Of a DNA stretch of 64,000 bases, positions 21,690-33,555 are shown piece after piece (within the stretch, counting starts at the first letter, position 1; every line of letters starts with the position of its first letter). Source of the DNA: Macropodus opercularis (Eukaryota; Chordata; Actinopteri; Anabantiformes; Osphronemidae). The notes beneath the pieces were generated by a model. That model was not told where the DNA came from. It searched no databases and saw nothing but the letters and a program-made list of their open reading frames with translations. The position numbers were made by a program, and so were the translations under genes. Location: positions 13,535,501-13,599,500 of the forward strand of contig JAUCMP010000028.1 in NCBI GenBank assembly GCA_030770545.1, given 5' to 3'.

Positions 21690-23400
21690 ACTATGACCGG
21701 CCAGAGCAGGTTGCTGCTAGTTTTAGATTCACTATCGTTTTAAATTCCAGTTGAAGGCAACGTGACTCTAAAACGATTTGATTGATCCTCCACAGTGAAA
21801 AATGAAGATTTGAAACTCAAAGGAAAAAAATGTGAAAATAGATCAAAAGTGTCAAAATTGAAACATTTTAATCTTTTTTTTTTTTAACTGAAAAACTCGG
21901 TTCCGTTTTTCAGTTTGTTTCACTTCCACCAAGTTTTCACAACACATATTTCATCTTAGTTTCAGGCTCCGTCTTACTTTGTACAAGAATCAGACTGAGC
22001 CGCTGAGAGATTGTCTCCTTTTTGTTTTAACAGAGCAGAAGAAAAGAAAATCGTCGACAGGTGAGTGAAAACCTGATGATGATGAGGGTGAACTCAGTTT
22101 ATGTAAAGACGTCATTAACGTGAGCAGTAAAACAGTGAATCCGTGAATTTAAGACTGTTTCACACATTTGCTTTCACCTTCAGTAGCTGGTGTTTGACAC
22201 TTCCACAGCAAATATGAATGTTTCCATTGCATGAATGTAGAATCCAGCTAATTTCTGTGAGGGTCAAGAAATTCCCTTTAGATGTAGACAAATGGATGCA
22301 GCAAACCTAATAAGACTACGAATCCAGAAATATACGCAGAGATTACACCAGAGGAAAAAGAGGGTCAATTATTAAAGTGCACTTATTTATACCACGATTC
22401 ATGATTAAACGATTTTACAAAACAATGTTCGTGGATTATACAAATGCAAACAACTTAATCTCAAACGAAACAGGAAAAATAAAATAAGAACCAAAACAAA
22501 GCAAACCAACCAATTCTAACTCCGATGAGGGAGGCGACCTCCTTCGGCAGATGCAGCTCTATCGCTCCACACAGCCTCCCACAACTTGCTCAACTCAGGC
22601 CGAGCAGACGCACACATGCACTTACACCTGTCCGACCCGCCTTCATCCAACTGAATCATCTGACTGATCATCTGTGCGCTTTAACGCACTTTAAGCAGTC
22701 GGTAGGAGTGAAAGGGGGAACGTCCACCCGCCACATATCCATAGAAAATCTACTCATGTGATCTTTCCCCTACGTTTAGTTCATTATAGGCATATGTTTT
22801 CATTTATTTTATTATTATTTCATTATCTCATGACACTATTAAAATTTACAATTTATTGATTGGCTCCAATTAAAAGCTGCTCTATGTGGGATCTGTTGGA
22901 TTTAGTTGTGTAGGGTCCTAAACGTTGAGATAACTGCTGTTTTGTTATCAATTGAATTGAACATGTAAACAGGTTTGTGGACAGTATACTGTAGTTCTCC
23001 AAACTCTGATCTGAAATCTGTAACAGTTTCAAGCCAAATCAAAGAGAAACTCATTGAAACTCAAACTAATAATAATAATAATAACAGGTAAACAACAAAA
23101 CTGTTGTGATTTTAAAAGATACAAAAAAGAAAACAAGCTGAATAAACATAAATACTGTAGCAACGTATGTTCATGTGGGGTTTAGTTCTTTCAGGGGATT
23201 TACTGGTTCGTAGAACGGTGAAAAGAAAAAAGAAAATCATAGTAATCATAGAATGAGTTATATACCTGCTCACAGAAATATTTTAGAATAGTGAGCATTT
23301 TCTTATGTCTTCTGAGAAAGGGAGGTAGGGAGACACTGTCTAGTTAAAATAGTTTTACAGCATGGGGCCATGGTGAGAGCATGGCAGCAGAACTTTGATT
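21690..23400. other. Non-coding stretch with one LINE tail
   Basis: AT-rich DNA. Apart from the L2-like tail at 22846-22975, nothing is recognised. Confidence 0.4.
22846..22975 (+). repeat. L2-like LINE 3' tail fragment
   Basis: Matches the last ~130 bp of the L2-like elements (ACAATTTATTGATTGGCT, then AAAAGCTGCTCTATGTGGGA, ending near CAATTGAATTGAA). A severely 5'-truncated copy. Confidence 0.85.
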
Positions 23401-23484
23401 TACTTTGTTTCTGTTACATTTTTCTCCTGGTGCTTGGCAGTGACCCTGAGTTGTGGGCTGATAAGTCTGACTTTCTCTGACTCA

Positions 23485-23497
23485 AGGTCAAAGGTCA
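23485..23497 (+). promoter_or_regulatory. Perfect DR1 nuclear-receptor site
   Basis: AGGTCAAAGGTCA, identical to the site at 14096-14108. It lies about 950 bp upstream of the ATG of the FcR-like gene, possibly in its promoter or 5' UTR region. Confidence 0.35.
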
Positions 23498-24442
23498 GAT
23501 TTGTGTGTGTGTCTCTGAGTGCATGCTGGGAGTTTGGTGACAGAGAGTGTGGTGAGTGTTTGCTGAGACTCTTCTCTAACTTTTCTTGTCAAACTGATTG
23601 ACAGGTGAGTGGATTGTTGTGTTGTAGTTGTTGTTGTTTACTGGTGTTTACTTAGTGTCAGCTGGTTGTCGGCTGGTAGCCAGATGTGGTTTTCACTCTC
23701 TGAGATGCTGTGACTGGTGTCGTAGTCCAACCTCACGGTGCAGCAGGTGCTGTTGTTGGTCAGAGATCAGATGTGGCTCAGAACCATCTCATCATCCTCC
23801 AGAATGAACAAAGCTGTTGTTGAGTTCTGGAAGGAGCAGAAATGTTCAGTTTGGTGACAGAGGCTCAGGTTTGATTCTTTGTTTTGTTGGTGTTCAGTCG
23901 TTCTTCTATTTGTTATGTTAAATATTGTTGCACATTTCCTGTCACAGTCAGAAACATCTCTGCGTCTAATCATCTCTAATATCATGACTGCATGTTTGCT
24001 CTTCTCCAGTTGTTTGTGTCTCAGGTTGTTTTAATGCACGGCTTCTATAAAATCCATTGATGTGTTTGTCTTTTGTTTGTTTTCAGGTCTCAGGTTTCAG
24101 GCCAGTAACGACGTTCACATTGATTAAAACAGGGCTGGAGAATTTTAGGACTTTATCTGGAAACATTTAGGGATCAATCTTCAAACTACAGTAAGTGAGA
24201 GCAGCAGCAACAATAGTGAGATAACAAGTGAATAATTAGATTCAATGCAAAGTATTTTCCTATGAATTTTGTTTTCTGCTGATGAATTGAGATTCAACGA
24301 TGATGCACCAGATGCATTTCACGCGTTTAGATCATCTGTTGAAGCTGAAGTTTACACTGTTTGCACTGAGCAGTGACTAGTTTCCTGCTACGGATGTGGT
24401 GAACTGCAGCCGCTGTGAGAGGACATTTGACATCGACGCAGG

Positions 24443-25900
24443 ATGGAGATCACGTCTCTCTGCCTTCTGCTCTGTAAGTCGCCTCCTTGCTTCATCATGA
24501 TTCCACCTGCTCTCTGCTCTGCTCCACTCATCCACCAAACACACACAGACGTCTGGTTGTTGACGGATCCTTTGGGAATCACATCTGAATCCACAGGAAC
24601 ATGTAAGAAAACAGAGAAAGCAAAGTTAAACCACTGAGGACAGAGACTGGATCAGGTCAGTGTTTTAATTTAGTCACAGTTTTAGTGAAGCTAAAAGCAA
24701 ACGAGCAGTGAAACTGGACCTTTGAGCCACTGAAAACCAAACGGATGCTTGTGTGAGGTGAGAGCTGCAGGTTTGGTCACTCTGGATTCAGGATGGATCG
24801 ATTTCCGTTCCAACATCCGTCACTGACTTGAATCTAATACGACAGGAAGTTAAACCAGAGCAAACATGAAGGTTTGTCAGAGGCCTGAGTCTGCAGCTCA
24901 GTGCGTTTGCTTCATAGCATCCAGTCGATGGTTGTTCCAGCTCTGCTCTTTCGCTGAACGACGCCTTCGTCTGTGTTTTTGCAGGTGTGACTCTGGGCCT
25001 CAGTGCTGATGAGGGTGAGCTCTGCTTTTCTCTAGCAGGTGGTAGGAGGATGCTGATGTGTAGAGAAACCTGCTCTAAGCTGCTTTCAGGTAACATAACT
25101 TTCTAAAATCTAAAATCTGTCTGAAAGACTTTCTGTCTGACTCCTTGCAGCCAAACTGAGCATCAGTCCTGACAGGTCCCTTTTCTTTTGGTACGAGGAA
25201 ATCACCCTGAGCTGCTCAGGAAGCCAGAGCAGCTGGGTGGTGAGGAGGAACACGTCCAGGCAGACGGCCCAGCGGTGCCAGTTCGGCTGGGCCATCCCCA
25301 CGGACACGACCTGCACCATCGAGGACTTGGACCAGTCAGACACTGGAGTCTACTGGTGTGAGTCCACGAGCGGAGACCGCAGCAACATCGTCAACATCAC
25401 CGTGACAAGTAAACCCGACTCACTCATCAGGGTTTGGTTGGAGGTGAGCGTGTTCATGGCTGGATGGTCTTTGTTCTAGACGGTGCTGTGATTCTGCACA
25501 GTCCGGCGCTTCCGGTGTCTGAGGGCGAACCTGTGGCGCTTCGCTGCTCCTACAAAGAAGACGAAGACGCTGCGCCGACGTCACATTTCCCCGCATCCTT
25601 CCACAAAGACGACGTGTTCATCGGCACCGAGGAGAAAGGGGAGAAGCTGCTCCCGTCCATGTCCACGTCTGATGAAGGCTTCTACCAGTGTGAACACCCC
25701 TCGGGGGGAAAGTCTCCACACAGCTGGCTGAGCGTCAAGAGTAAACACTGAAATGAACCTTACAATAAACCGGTGGTGGCTCTCGTTAACGTACTAATGG
25801 CTGTTTCCTCCCAGGCCGAGTCCCGACCACTGATCTCACCATTACGCTACTCAGTGTCCTGCTGCTCGTCCTCTACACCTTCATCCTCATCCTGGCCTGA
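24443..25900 (+). CDS. Fc-receptor-like Ig superfamily membrane protein
   Basis: Exons 24443-24473 and 24985-25014 (split signal peptide, MEITSLCLLL then CVTLGLSADE), 25151-25408 (Ig domain 1), 25480-25740 (Ig domain 2) and 25815-25900 (membrane segment). All junctions are GT-AG in phase 1, the classic FcR/Ig layout with a mini-exon inside the leader. D1 has LSCSGS and DTGVYWC. D2 has LRCSYK and DEGFYQC, i.e. a Cys pair each. The last exon encodes a short stalk and an uncharged ~20-residue hydrophobic helix, then TGA. The product would be a cell-surface receptor with almost no cytoplasmic tail and no ITIM/ITAM. The same frame stays open beyond this TGA to a second stop (see 25901-26052), so the TGA may be a recent nonsense change. 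Family call from domain pattern; ligand unknown. Confidence 0.8.
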
Positions 25901-26052
25901 TACCGGAAGTGGGCCCAAGGTGCATGAGCCTCAGTAAAATCTGTCTGAAAGGCTGGATCAGCATTTACTCTTCTTATTTGCTCTTCCCGCAGCTCGAGCT
26001 GAATCCAAGCGATCTTCTACTCACAGCGTCTTAAAAAGGTGAAGCTGGAACC
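25901..26052 (+). other. Continuation of the FcR-like frame after the stop
   Basis: After TGA at 25898-25900 the frame continues YRKWAQ to a donor AAG|GTGCAT at 25919. It resumes in phase at 25993 (CCCGCAG acceptor) with RAESKRSSTHSVLKR and TGA at 26050-26052. A basic juxtamembrane segment and short tail are what a family member would have, so this looks like a formerly translated tail exon. Confidence 0.6.
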
Positions 26053-26246
26053 AAGAGCGAAGAGGAGAAGATGGAGGAAGGAAGCATCCAGAACCAGATG
26101 AGGATTTGAGTATTATTGTAGGAGCCATTATTGCCTTTTCTGGTTTTGATTTTGATTTGGTTTAAGCTTATCGTTAATGGTGTAGTTTCACTTCCTGTCT
26201 GGTGGCATCATGAGCCCATCACTGATAGGACGAAGGAGATATAGGT

Positions 26247-26283
<37 letters not shown>

Positions 26284-26338
26284 TAGACAGATAGATAGAT
26301 AGACAGATAGACAGATAGACAGATAGATAGATAGATAG
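26247..26338. repeat. ATAG/ACAG microsatellite
   Basis: Mixed GATA and GACA tetranucleotides in the 3' region of the FcR-like gene. Confidence 0.97.
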
Positions 26339-26492
26339 TGGCCACGGTGCAGGGTCAGAGGTCTCACATGTTTTTTTTTTACCGCTTTATGTTGCAGGCG
26401 CATCATAGACATCTGATCCATAACCTGATGCCATTTCTTTCAGTGAATTACTCATTTACTTCGTTTTGCTGTTCATCTACATTTTGTACGAC

Positions 26493-26498
26493 AATAAA
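26493..26498 (+). terminator. Candidate polyadenylation signal of the FcR-like gene
   Basis: AATAAA about 440 bp after the second stop codon, followed by a TTGTGGAACATCTTTG stretch. First canonical hexamer downstream of the gene. Confidence 0.4.
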
Positions 26499-26529
26499 AT
26501 AAACTGAATATTGTGGAACATCTTTGACG

Positions 26530-27535
26530 CCTGGACATTTAATTGAAGCGTTAGGACTAAGACATGGTCTGATAGTCGCCACTACAGTTATGTCCTATGT
26601 TGTCTATTTTTATTTGTTGATGACAGGAACCTCAGAGACGTTGAAGCTATTTGACCAAACTGTGGCCTTTTAATGACGGAATGTAAAGTTTTAAATCAAC
26701 ATTATAATTCAGCTTTATTAGTTGAACCCTAAACAGATGATCCAGTTTATTAAAGCTACCGAATGTGACGTAATGATGCTACAGACGTACCAGCTACAAC
26801 CAGGATGTGAACTTTTCAAACACACACACACTGATGTTACCACACAACTGGTCTGGAGCCACGGCCTCATAATCAACCCACCAACACTTATCAGATGCAG
26901 ACGTTGAACCAGACGTAGCGAGAAAATGTCTATGAACCACCTGAAGGTTGGTGAGAGGAGCTTGTAACATCACAGGAAGTGTTTTGAAACGTTGACTACA
27001 GGCGATGTTTGTCTCTACATCTAGAACAGAGAGTTTAGAGTCAGGTGCTCACCTGTGATGCGAGTCTATTAGTGTCTAATCACATCATACAGTCAATAAT
27101 AATTACATGTCATTTGTTTATAATCAGCATCTGTGTCACAAACACTTCAGTAAAGCGAATTAAAGCTAATTCAGTGTCACACAAGTTAAAGTAAATCTAA
27201 GTGTTTAAGTCTAAGTGTATCATGTTTCTCCCATCAACAAGTAAAATTCACATCAGTGTCAACCACATAGATGGTGTCGTCCACATCATCACCATCGTCC
27301 ACGTCATCACTGTTGATCAGGATATTGGTGACGTCGCCAGACTTTCTTTCTTAGGGTTTGTGGTTTGGCTGAAGGAAACGTCCAAAGCAGAACTTTCTCT
27401 GTTTCTTCCTCCAGCTCTGATCAGTGCAGTCGCATCAAATCACAAATCAAACGTTCTCTCCATCAAACTAAGCTCTTTACATGTTTAACACGTCAAACGT
27501 GGAACAGAGTGAAGTTACGTTATTCATCAGGAACA
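26530..27535. other. Non-coding stretch
   Basis: No gene recognised between the FcR-like gene and the DIRS element. Confidence 0.4.
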
Positions 27536-27560
27536 GAGTGTTCTTTTTCTAACTTCGCTC

Positions 27561-27706
27561 GGTGTTTCACTATGGGAACCGCTCCGGCGTGACCAACTAT
27601 GGAAGCTCCAATGACATCACGTCTGTCCCTGACAGACAGGTCGAGCCGTGTCCAGGCTCCGCCCACCTCATATTGACACGGTCGACCTCCCCTTTTAAGC
27701 CATTCT
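27561..27706 (+). repeat. DIRS left inverted terminal repeat
   Basis: 146 bp, near-identical to the reverse complement of 33285-33430. Differences include CCGCTCC versus CCACTCC and TTTTAAG versus TCCTAAG. Confidence 0.93.
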
Positions 27707-28253
27707 CGCTTTCTTCCCGTGAGAAACTAGAAGCTCCCTCAGCGTATCCAGGCAACCTGGTATCTGTTAAACAGTTCACAGACGACCCGTCAAGGAACAC
27801 GTCGCCGAACGCAGGTCTCAGGTATAAGCCTTGAGTGCGCTGGGTAAGCAATAACTATTGCATACGCTTTAGGAGACGGTGTACGTGTTAAGGCGAACTG
27901 TTTTCCTCGGCTACCTCGTATTCGTTTACGTTCGTAGTGCGCTAGCCTAACTCAGGCTAACGTGTCACGGCGAGCCATCTATAGTCTCGGCTAGCATTAG
28001 TTTGTCAGCCGGGAAAGTTTTTCAGACGCTGGCTAACGTGTCAAGGCGAGCTAGTTCTGAACCCCGTGTTTAGCTTGGACTCAACCCCAACTAAACCGGA
28101 CAATGGTGTCTAGCTAACGCGTCAAGGCGAGCTAACCCCGTATCTGTGCCGGGCGCGGGAATTGTACCCCGTGTCCTACACTGGTTCTACATAAGGCTAA
28201 CTTGTCACAACGGGCCTTTTTGTGTTCCACACAGTCTCCCTTCTGTCCTTTAC

Positions 28254-29770
28254 GATGTCGGCGGCCGCCACACCGACCAAAGGTCCGGAGCCGAAGACGA
28301 AAGAGGCTGCATCCCACCTGTGCCCCGCGTCATGCGGCTCATCGGTGTCGGGCAGGGACCCTCACCCTATGTGCATAGCCTGTATGGGCGTTAAGCATGC
28401 ACAGGCTTCACTGGCTGACCCGCAAGTGTGCCCAAACTGTGCGGGAATGCCAGTAAAGATCCTGGAAAGGAGGTTAAGGGTAGCGGTGGCTAACAGTCAG
28501 GACCCCTGTCTGGCAGCTACCACCCCTACTACCGACATTCATCCTCCGCGAGCTAAGATGACCGCCCAGCTCATCTTAGCTCGATGCGCGATGGACATTG
28601 AATCTCCACTCGTGCCCCCGCTGTTTGAGGAACTCCTCGAACGCGGGGAGGGAGAACCTGGCGATGAGGCAGACTGCGGCTCTGACCTCCTCGACTCGGA
28701 TGATATGGAGGAAGAGGACGAAGACTCCACCTTCCCTGCACAGCAGTCCAGGCCTGCCAGTGCCTCAGACGCTGTTCCCCCAGTCGAGAACGACCTGTAT
28801 GAGGTTTGTAAACGAGCTGCAGCGGCCGGCAGCACAAGACTCTGAGGGGGTAGAGAGGGACTTATATGATGGTAAGAGGCTTCCGCCAGCTCAGGCGCCA
28901 TCCAAACAGCTCTTACCGGCAGTCCCTGCTTGCATGAGGGAAATGAGCCGTTACTGGTCAAGCCCCTTTAAGAGTAAACTTCCTACCAAGGGTTACTCTA
29001 AGCTGGAGATCCAGAACATGGCGGAGCTGGGGCTGTCCGAACCCCCAGCGGTGGAGCCTTCAGTGGCATATCACCTTCACCCTAACCGCAGAACTATGTC
29101 TGCCGCCTCTAATATCTCTCTGCCAAGCAAAATGGATCGCCTCACCGCCTCCATTTTTCAGAGAACGTATAAATACGCAGCCCAGTCTGTGTGTTCTCTG
29201 AATGCTGCTACCCTGCTGTCAGCATACCAGGCTGAGATTTTAGAGGAGATGGGACGCCAGCTGGACTCAGGGTCTCCTAACCCGGTTCTGTGGGACGAGA
29301 TTTGCATTGTAAATGACCTCATCCTGCGCTCTTCCAGGGGAGCGGTTCAGGGCTCTGGCCGAGTGATGGGGCTGGCAGTCTCTGGAGAGAGAGCCCTCTG
29401 GTTGTACCTGTTGGGTCTGAGTGATGCTTAGAAGGCAGAGATGATGGATGCCACATATGACCCCTCCAAGGGTCTCTTTGGACCAGCCTTGGAGAAAATG
29501 AAAGAGACCAGCACTCTCAGAAAACAAGAGGGTGAAGCTTTCAACCTCTGCCTACCACGAAAACTCCACGTCCTCCCCAGGCGCCCAGGGCTGGCTTTGC
29601 TGCCGCAGCCGCAGCAGCCAGGGGCAGGCAGGACATGGCCAGGGCACCCAGACAGACCAGTCAGCAGCCCAACCAGCAGGCTAAGCCAGCTAACACCAGG
29701 CCATGGGGTAAGCACTCGTTTGCAACAGTGGCAGCGAGAGGTCGTCCTCCCGACCCCAGCGAGGTGAAAA
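28254..29770 (+). pseudogene. DIRS gag-like ORF, broken
   Basis: Starts at ATG 28254 (MSAAATPTKGPEPK). A Cys/His-containing N-terminal part (CPASCGS, CIACMGVKHAQ, CPNCAGMP) is followed by an acidic Ser-rich section. A frameshift near 28840 moves the reading to the frame that continues ERDLYDGKRLP and runs through the conserved capsid-like part to LGLSDA. There TAG at 29429-29431 replaces a sense codon, after which the frame continues KAEMMDATYDPSKGLF. So at least one shift and one stop. Confidence 0.8.
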
Positions 29771-30117
29771 AGAGGCGACCTACCTGACCTGCCGTCTCCG
29801 ATCACCCCCCACCTCTCCTCCGTTGAAGAAGAGGAAGGTGGTATGGGAGGGCTGCGGCCACCTTTTTCAAAGCTCAGGGGTTTCCGTTGTTCACAGTGGT
29901 TCACAAGCCCAGCTTCTATCCCCTCATGTTCTGCACAAAAGTTCTCAGGGGCGGTTAACATGGGGCTGCAGCCCCCCATCAGTGTCACCAAGCACTCCCT
30001 GGTTCACCCAAGCAGCCACGCTTGGTCGAAGTTTTCTAAAAGAAAAAAATAAAATATGCACTTCTGCAGCCAGGCACAGGGCCGAGGGCAGAATGCAAAA
30101 ACAAAATAAAGAAAAAG

Positions 30118-31575
30118 GTGTGTCAGGTCTCGCCGCCCCCACAAGAGGGCGTACGCGGTCTGCAGACAGGGGAGAGATCCCCTCGTCACGAAGAAGTGAC
30201 GTCACCTATGGGCGACACACCCAGCCCTTTGATGGCCCACACGGACCAGTGGCGTGCATGCGCAGCTCCCCCGTGGGTAATAGACACAATTTCTCGAGGT
30301 TACAGACTACAATTCGCAGTGAAACCACCCCGATTCAATGGGATACTGTTTTCACTAGCGCGAGGGGAGTCTGCGCTCGTCTTAGAAGACGAAATAAACA
30401 CTCTGTTACGCAAACGAGCGATCAGAGCCGTACCGAGTGAGGAAGCCTGTCAAGGCTCGTCACTGCGGCCCATTCTGGATCTTCGGGTGCTAAACAAGCA
30501 CTTACGAAAGTACACATTCAGAATGTTAACACACAGAGCGCTCTGTCACTCGATTCGCCCATGAGATTGGTTTGTGACGATCGATCTGGCAGACGCTTAT
30601 TTTCACATCGCTGTCTATCCGCCACACAGGAAATTCCTCCGGTTTGCATATCGAGGCACGGCCTACGAGTATCAGACCATCCCGTTTGGTCTCTCGCTAG
30701 CTCCGAGAGTGTTCAGCAAGTGTGTGGAAGCAGCTCTGACCCCGTTGAGTATCAGCGGCATCAGAATATTCTCATACATAGACGATTATTTGATATGCTC
30801 CCACTCGCGAGCACAAGCGTTGCGGGACTCCGCAGTGGTGGTTTCCCATCTCGGCAACCTCGGTTTCAGAATCAACCGGGAAAAAAGCCGTTTGGTGCCG
30901 GCTCAGTGCACGGACTATCTGGGGCTCAGTATAAATTCCCTTTCCTATCGTGTCTCATTAACGAAGGAGAGGATCGGTTCGTTCACACAATGCCTCGCTT
31001 ATTTTCAGCTTGGGGAGAACGTATCGTTCAGACTGTGCCTCCGACTCCTAGGCCTTATGGCTTCAGTCATCTCGGTGGTGCGCTTGGGACTGCTGTTAAT
31101 GAGGGACTTTCAACGCTGGGTTGCGTCCCTGCGGCTCTGCCCGCGGCGGCACCTCCGACGCAGAGTGACGGTGACTCGGGAATGCATCTCGGCCCTCCAG
31201 CTGTGGAGAGAGCCGGGTACTCTGGCGTTGGGAGTTCCCCTAGGGGCGGTGCTAACCAGGAGGACGCTGACAACAGACGCGTCACTGTCAGGCTGGGGCG
31301 CCACCTTTATGGGGAGAGCAGTGAACAGCGTTTGGACCCCGGAAATGGCTCGGAGCCACATAAATGTTTCGGAGCTACAAGCGGTGGTTTTAGCTCTGAA
31401 ACATTTTCAGGGTTTCCTACAGGGCCATCATGTCCTGGTAAAGTCGGACAACTCCACGGTTGTAGCTGATATCAACCGCCAAGGGGGCACTCGGTCCATG
31501 CAGTTACATATGTTAGCCCAGAGGCTAATTCTGTGGAGCAGCGCCAGGTTTTTATCCCTACGGGCGTGTGTTGAA
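30118..31575 (+). pseudogene. DIRS reverse transcriptase / RNase H, broken
   Basis: The RT frame includes LRPILDLRVLNKHLRKYTFR, motif A TIDLADAYFHI and the YIDDYL catalytic box. RNase H follows with TDASLSGWGATF, INVSELQAVVLALKHF and KSDNSTVVADINRQGG, so the Asp/Glu/Asp residues are kept. An in-frame TGA (30562-30564) separates the fingers from motif A. A short block appears deleted before GSSLRPILD. A frameshift near 31570 moves the sequence after LSLRA to another frame (KRGADLLSRGN). Confidence 0.88.
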
Positions 31576-32047
31576 ACGTGGCGCCGATCTGCTGTCAAGG
31601 GGAAACCCCTTGTACGGAGAATGGAGACTCCACCCACAGGTGGTGGAGCAGATTTGGGAGCGGTTCGGCCAGGCCACCGTGGACCTGTTTGCATCACGAG
31701 AGAACACTCACTGCCCTGCGTTTTTCTCCCTCTCCGATGCGGACGCCCCCCTGGGGGTGGATGCTTTAGCTCATACGTGGCCTCGGGTCCTACTGTATGC
31801 TTTCCCGCCTCTCAGCCTGATCTGCCCAACCCTCTCCAGAGTGAGGCAACAGAGCTTGTCATTGATCCTGATAGCCCCTCGCTGGCCATCCAAGAGCTGG
31901 ATGGCGGAAGTAGTCCAGCTGCTGGTGAAGGAGCCATGGGCCCTTCCAGTTCGGAGGGATCTACTGTCCCAGGCGGGCGGAGAAATTTTCCACCCTCACC
32001 CAGACAGGCTGGCTCTTTGGGCCTGGCACGTGAAAGGTGGAACTTGA
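31568..32047 (+). pseudogene. DIRS methyltransferase-like region
   Basis: Continues the polyprotein in a shifted frame: KRGADLLSRGNPLYGEW, then VDLFASRENTHCPAFFSL, then LLYAFPPLSLI and LSLILIAPRWP. In DIRS elements this section between RNase H and the recombinase is described as a DNA-methyltransferase-like domain. I identify it by position and the LFASR and IAPRWP blocks. It ends with a stop at 32045-32047. Confidence 0.65.
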
Positions 32048-33079
32048 ATGCAGCAGGCCTACCTCCTGGAGTCGTCGACACGATCCAGAATGCAAGAGCT
32101 ACTTCCACCCGTCGTCTATATGGTGGGAAGTGGCGTATTTTTGAGGAGTGGTGTGAGTCTAGGGCCACTGTTTCTTTTCAGTGTTCAGTGGTGGATATTC
32201 TATGCTTCCATCAGGACTTATTGGAGAAATGGAGAGCCTTTTCTAATTAAAGTCTATTTGGCAGCGATTTCAGCGTGCCACGTGGGTTTCGGTGATAAAT
32301 CGGCCGGCCAGCACCCGTTGATTTGTCAGTTTATGAAAGGGGCCCGTCGCAGGCGCCCAGTTTCCAGGTCGCTGGTTCCTGTGTGGGATTTGAGGTTGGT
32401 CTTAGATGCCCTCTCTCATCACCCATTTGAGCCTATTGATGCTGTGGGTTTTGAGTTTCTCTCACTTAAAACTGCACTGCTATTGGCCCTTACCACGGCA
32501 AAACGTGTTAGCGACTTGCAGGCGCTTTCTATCAGCCCCTCTTGCTTGCAGTGGGCCCCAGGGTTGGTAAAGGCTTATCTCAGGCCCAATCCTGCGTTTG
32601 TTCCCAAGGTTTTGGATCCCTCATACAGGTGCTCTACTGTGGAGCTGTTAGCTTTCCACGCGCCCCCTTTTCTCTCAGAAGAGGAACGACGGCTAAACAC
32701 CTTATGTCCCGTTAGGGCCCTCCGCACTTATGTGGACAGGACGGCTGTTTTCAGGAAGTCAGATCAGCTGTTCGTTTCATGGGCTGCCCCTCGTAAGGGA
32801 AAGCCGCTATCTCGCCAGAGACTGTCCCACTGGATTGTGAAGGCCATAAGTCTGGCATACGAGTGCAAGGGAGCCCAGCCCCCTCAGGGTCTGAGAGCCC
32901 ACTCTACGAGGGGCATGGCCACTTCGTGGGCTCTGTTTAGGGGAATTTCAGTCCAGGGTATCTGTGCTTCAGCTAGCTGGGCTACTCCACACACGTTTGT
33001 GCGGTTTTACAGGCTGGATGTGGCCAAACCTTCTCTGGCTCATGCAGTCTTAGAGGCGGAGGGATCAGACTCTGTTTGA
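32042..33079 (+). pseudogene. DIRS tyrosine recombinase, frameshifted
   Basis: The N-terminal part (STRRLYGGKWRIFEEWC...VVDILCFHQDLLEKWRAFS) is in one frame. At about 32245 reading shifts to the frame with KVYLAAISACHVGF, LALTTAKRVSDLQAL, RAHSTRGMATSWALF and FVRFYRLDVAKP, ending at a stop at 33077-33079. The catalytic Arg, His-x-x-Arg and Tyr are all present, so only the small indel at ~32245 disables it. The enzyme would integrate the circular DNA copy without target duplication. Confidence 0.88.
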
Positions 33080-33149
33080 TTCAGTGGTTGTTGGTCCCTC
33101 TTTATTTTGGCTTCGGGAGATTATATGCAATCCGGGAGTGGGCTATATC

Positions 33150-33187
33150 TCCCATAGTGAAACACCGAGCGAAGTTAGAAAAAGAAC
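33150..33187 (+). repeat. DIRS internal complementary region
   Basis: Reverse complement of the outermost left end 27540-27577 (core CGAGCGAAGTTAGAAAAAGAAC). Defines the left boundary of the element. Confidence 0.8.
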
Positions 33188-33478
33188 GTTGGGTTACTTA
33201 ACGTAAACCCTGGTTCTTTGATAACAGAGTGAGGTGTTTCACCAACACTCCCCTCCTTGCATGAGCACGGAAAGAAAGCCACTTAGAATGGCTTAGGAGG
33301 GGAGGTCGACCGTGTCAATATGAGGTGGGCGGAGCCTGGACACGGCTCGACCTGTCTGTCAGGGACAGACGTGATGTCATTGGAGCTTCCATAGTTGGTC
33401 ACGCCGGAGTGGTTCCCATAGTGAAACACCTCACTCTGTTATCAAAGAACCAGGGTTTACGTTAAGTAACCCAACGTT
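33186..33478. repeat. DIRS right end: 58-bp inverted arms flanking the right ITR
   Basis: 33186-33243 (starts AACGTTGGGTTACTTAACG) is the perfect reverse complement of 33421-33478. The right ITR (33285-33430) lies largely between the arms. The outer arm fixes the right boundary at about 33478. Confidence 0.88.
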
Positions 33479-33555
33479 TCTCCTCCTGTGGAGACTTTTC
33501 TTTTTTTTCTGTTTGTGTATATTTGTCTTTTATTTCATGTGTGTCTGTCTCACAG

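Larger units (their letters stand above)
27540..33478 (+). mobile_element. DIRS-type tyrosine-recombinase retrotransposon, full length but inactive
   Basis: About 5.9 kb. Inverted terminal repeats (27561-27706 against 33285-33430) enclose a gag-like region, reverse transcriptase/RNase H, a methyltransferase-like region and a tyrosine recombinase, all on the plus strand. This is the order of DIRS elements. An internal complementary region (33150-33187) pairs with the outer left end (27540-27577), as needed to template the circular intermediate. No target-site duplication is expected for this class. Several nonsense changes and frameshifts show it is dead. Confidence 0.93.

Noticed and set aside
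25898..25900. TGA in the FcR-like gene as a selenocysteine codon
   Set aside because: Position is at the end of a membrane helix, the family has no selenoproteins, and I see no SECIS-like hairpin downstream. A true stop or nonsense change is simpler.
28539..31700. Minus-strand ORFs across the DIRS element
   Set aside because: They are shadows of the plus-strand gag/RT/recombinase frames.
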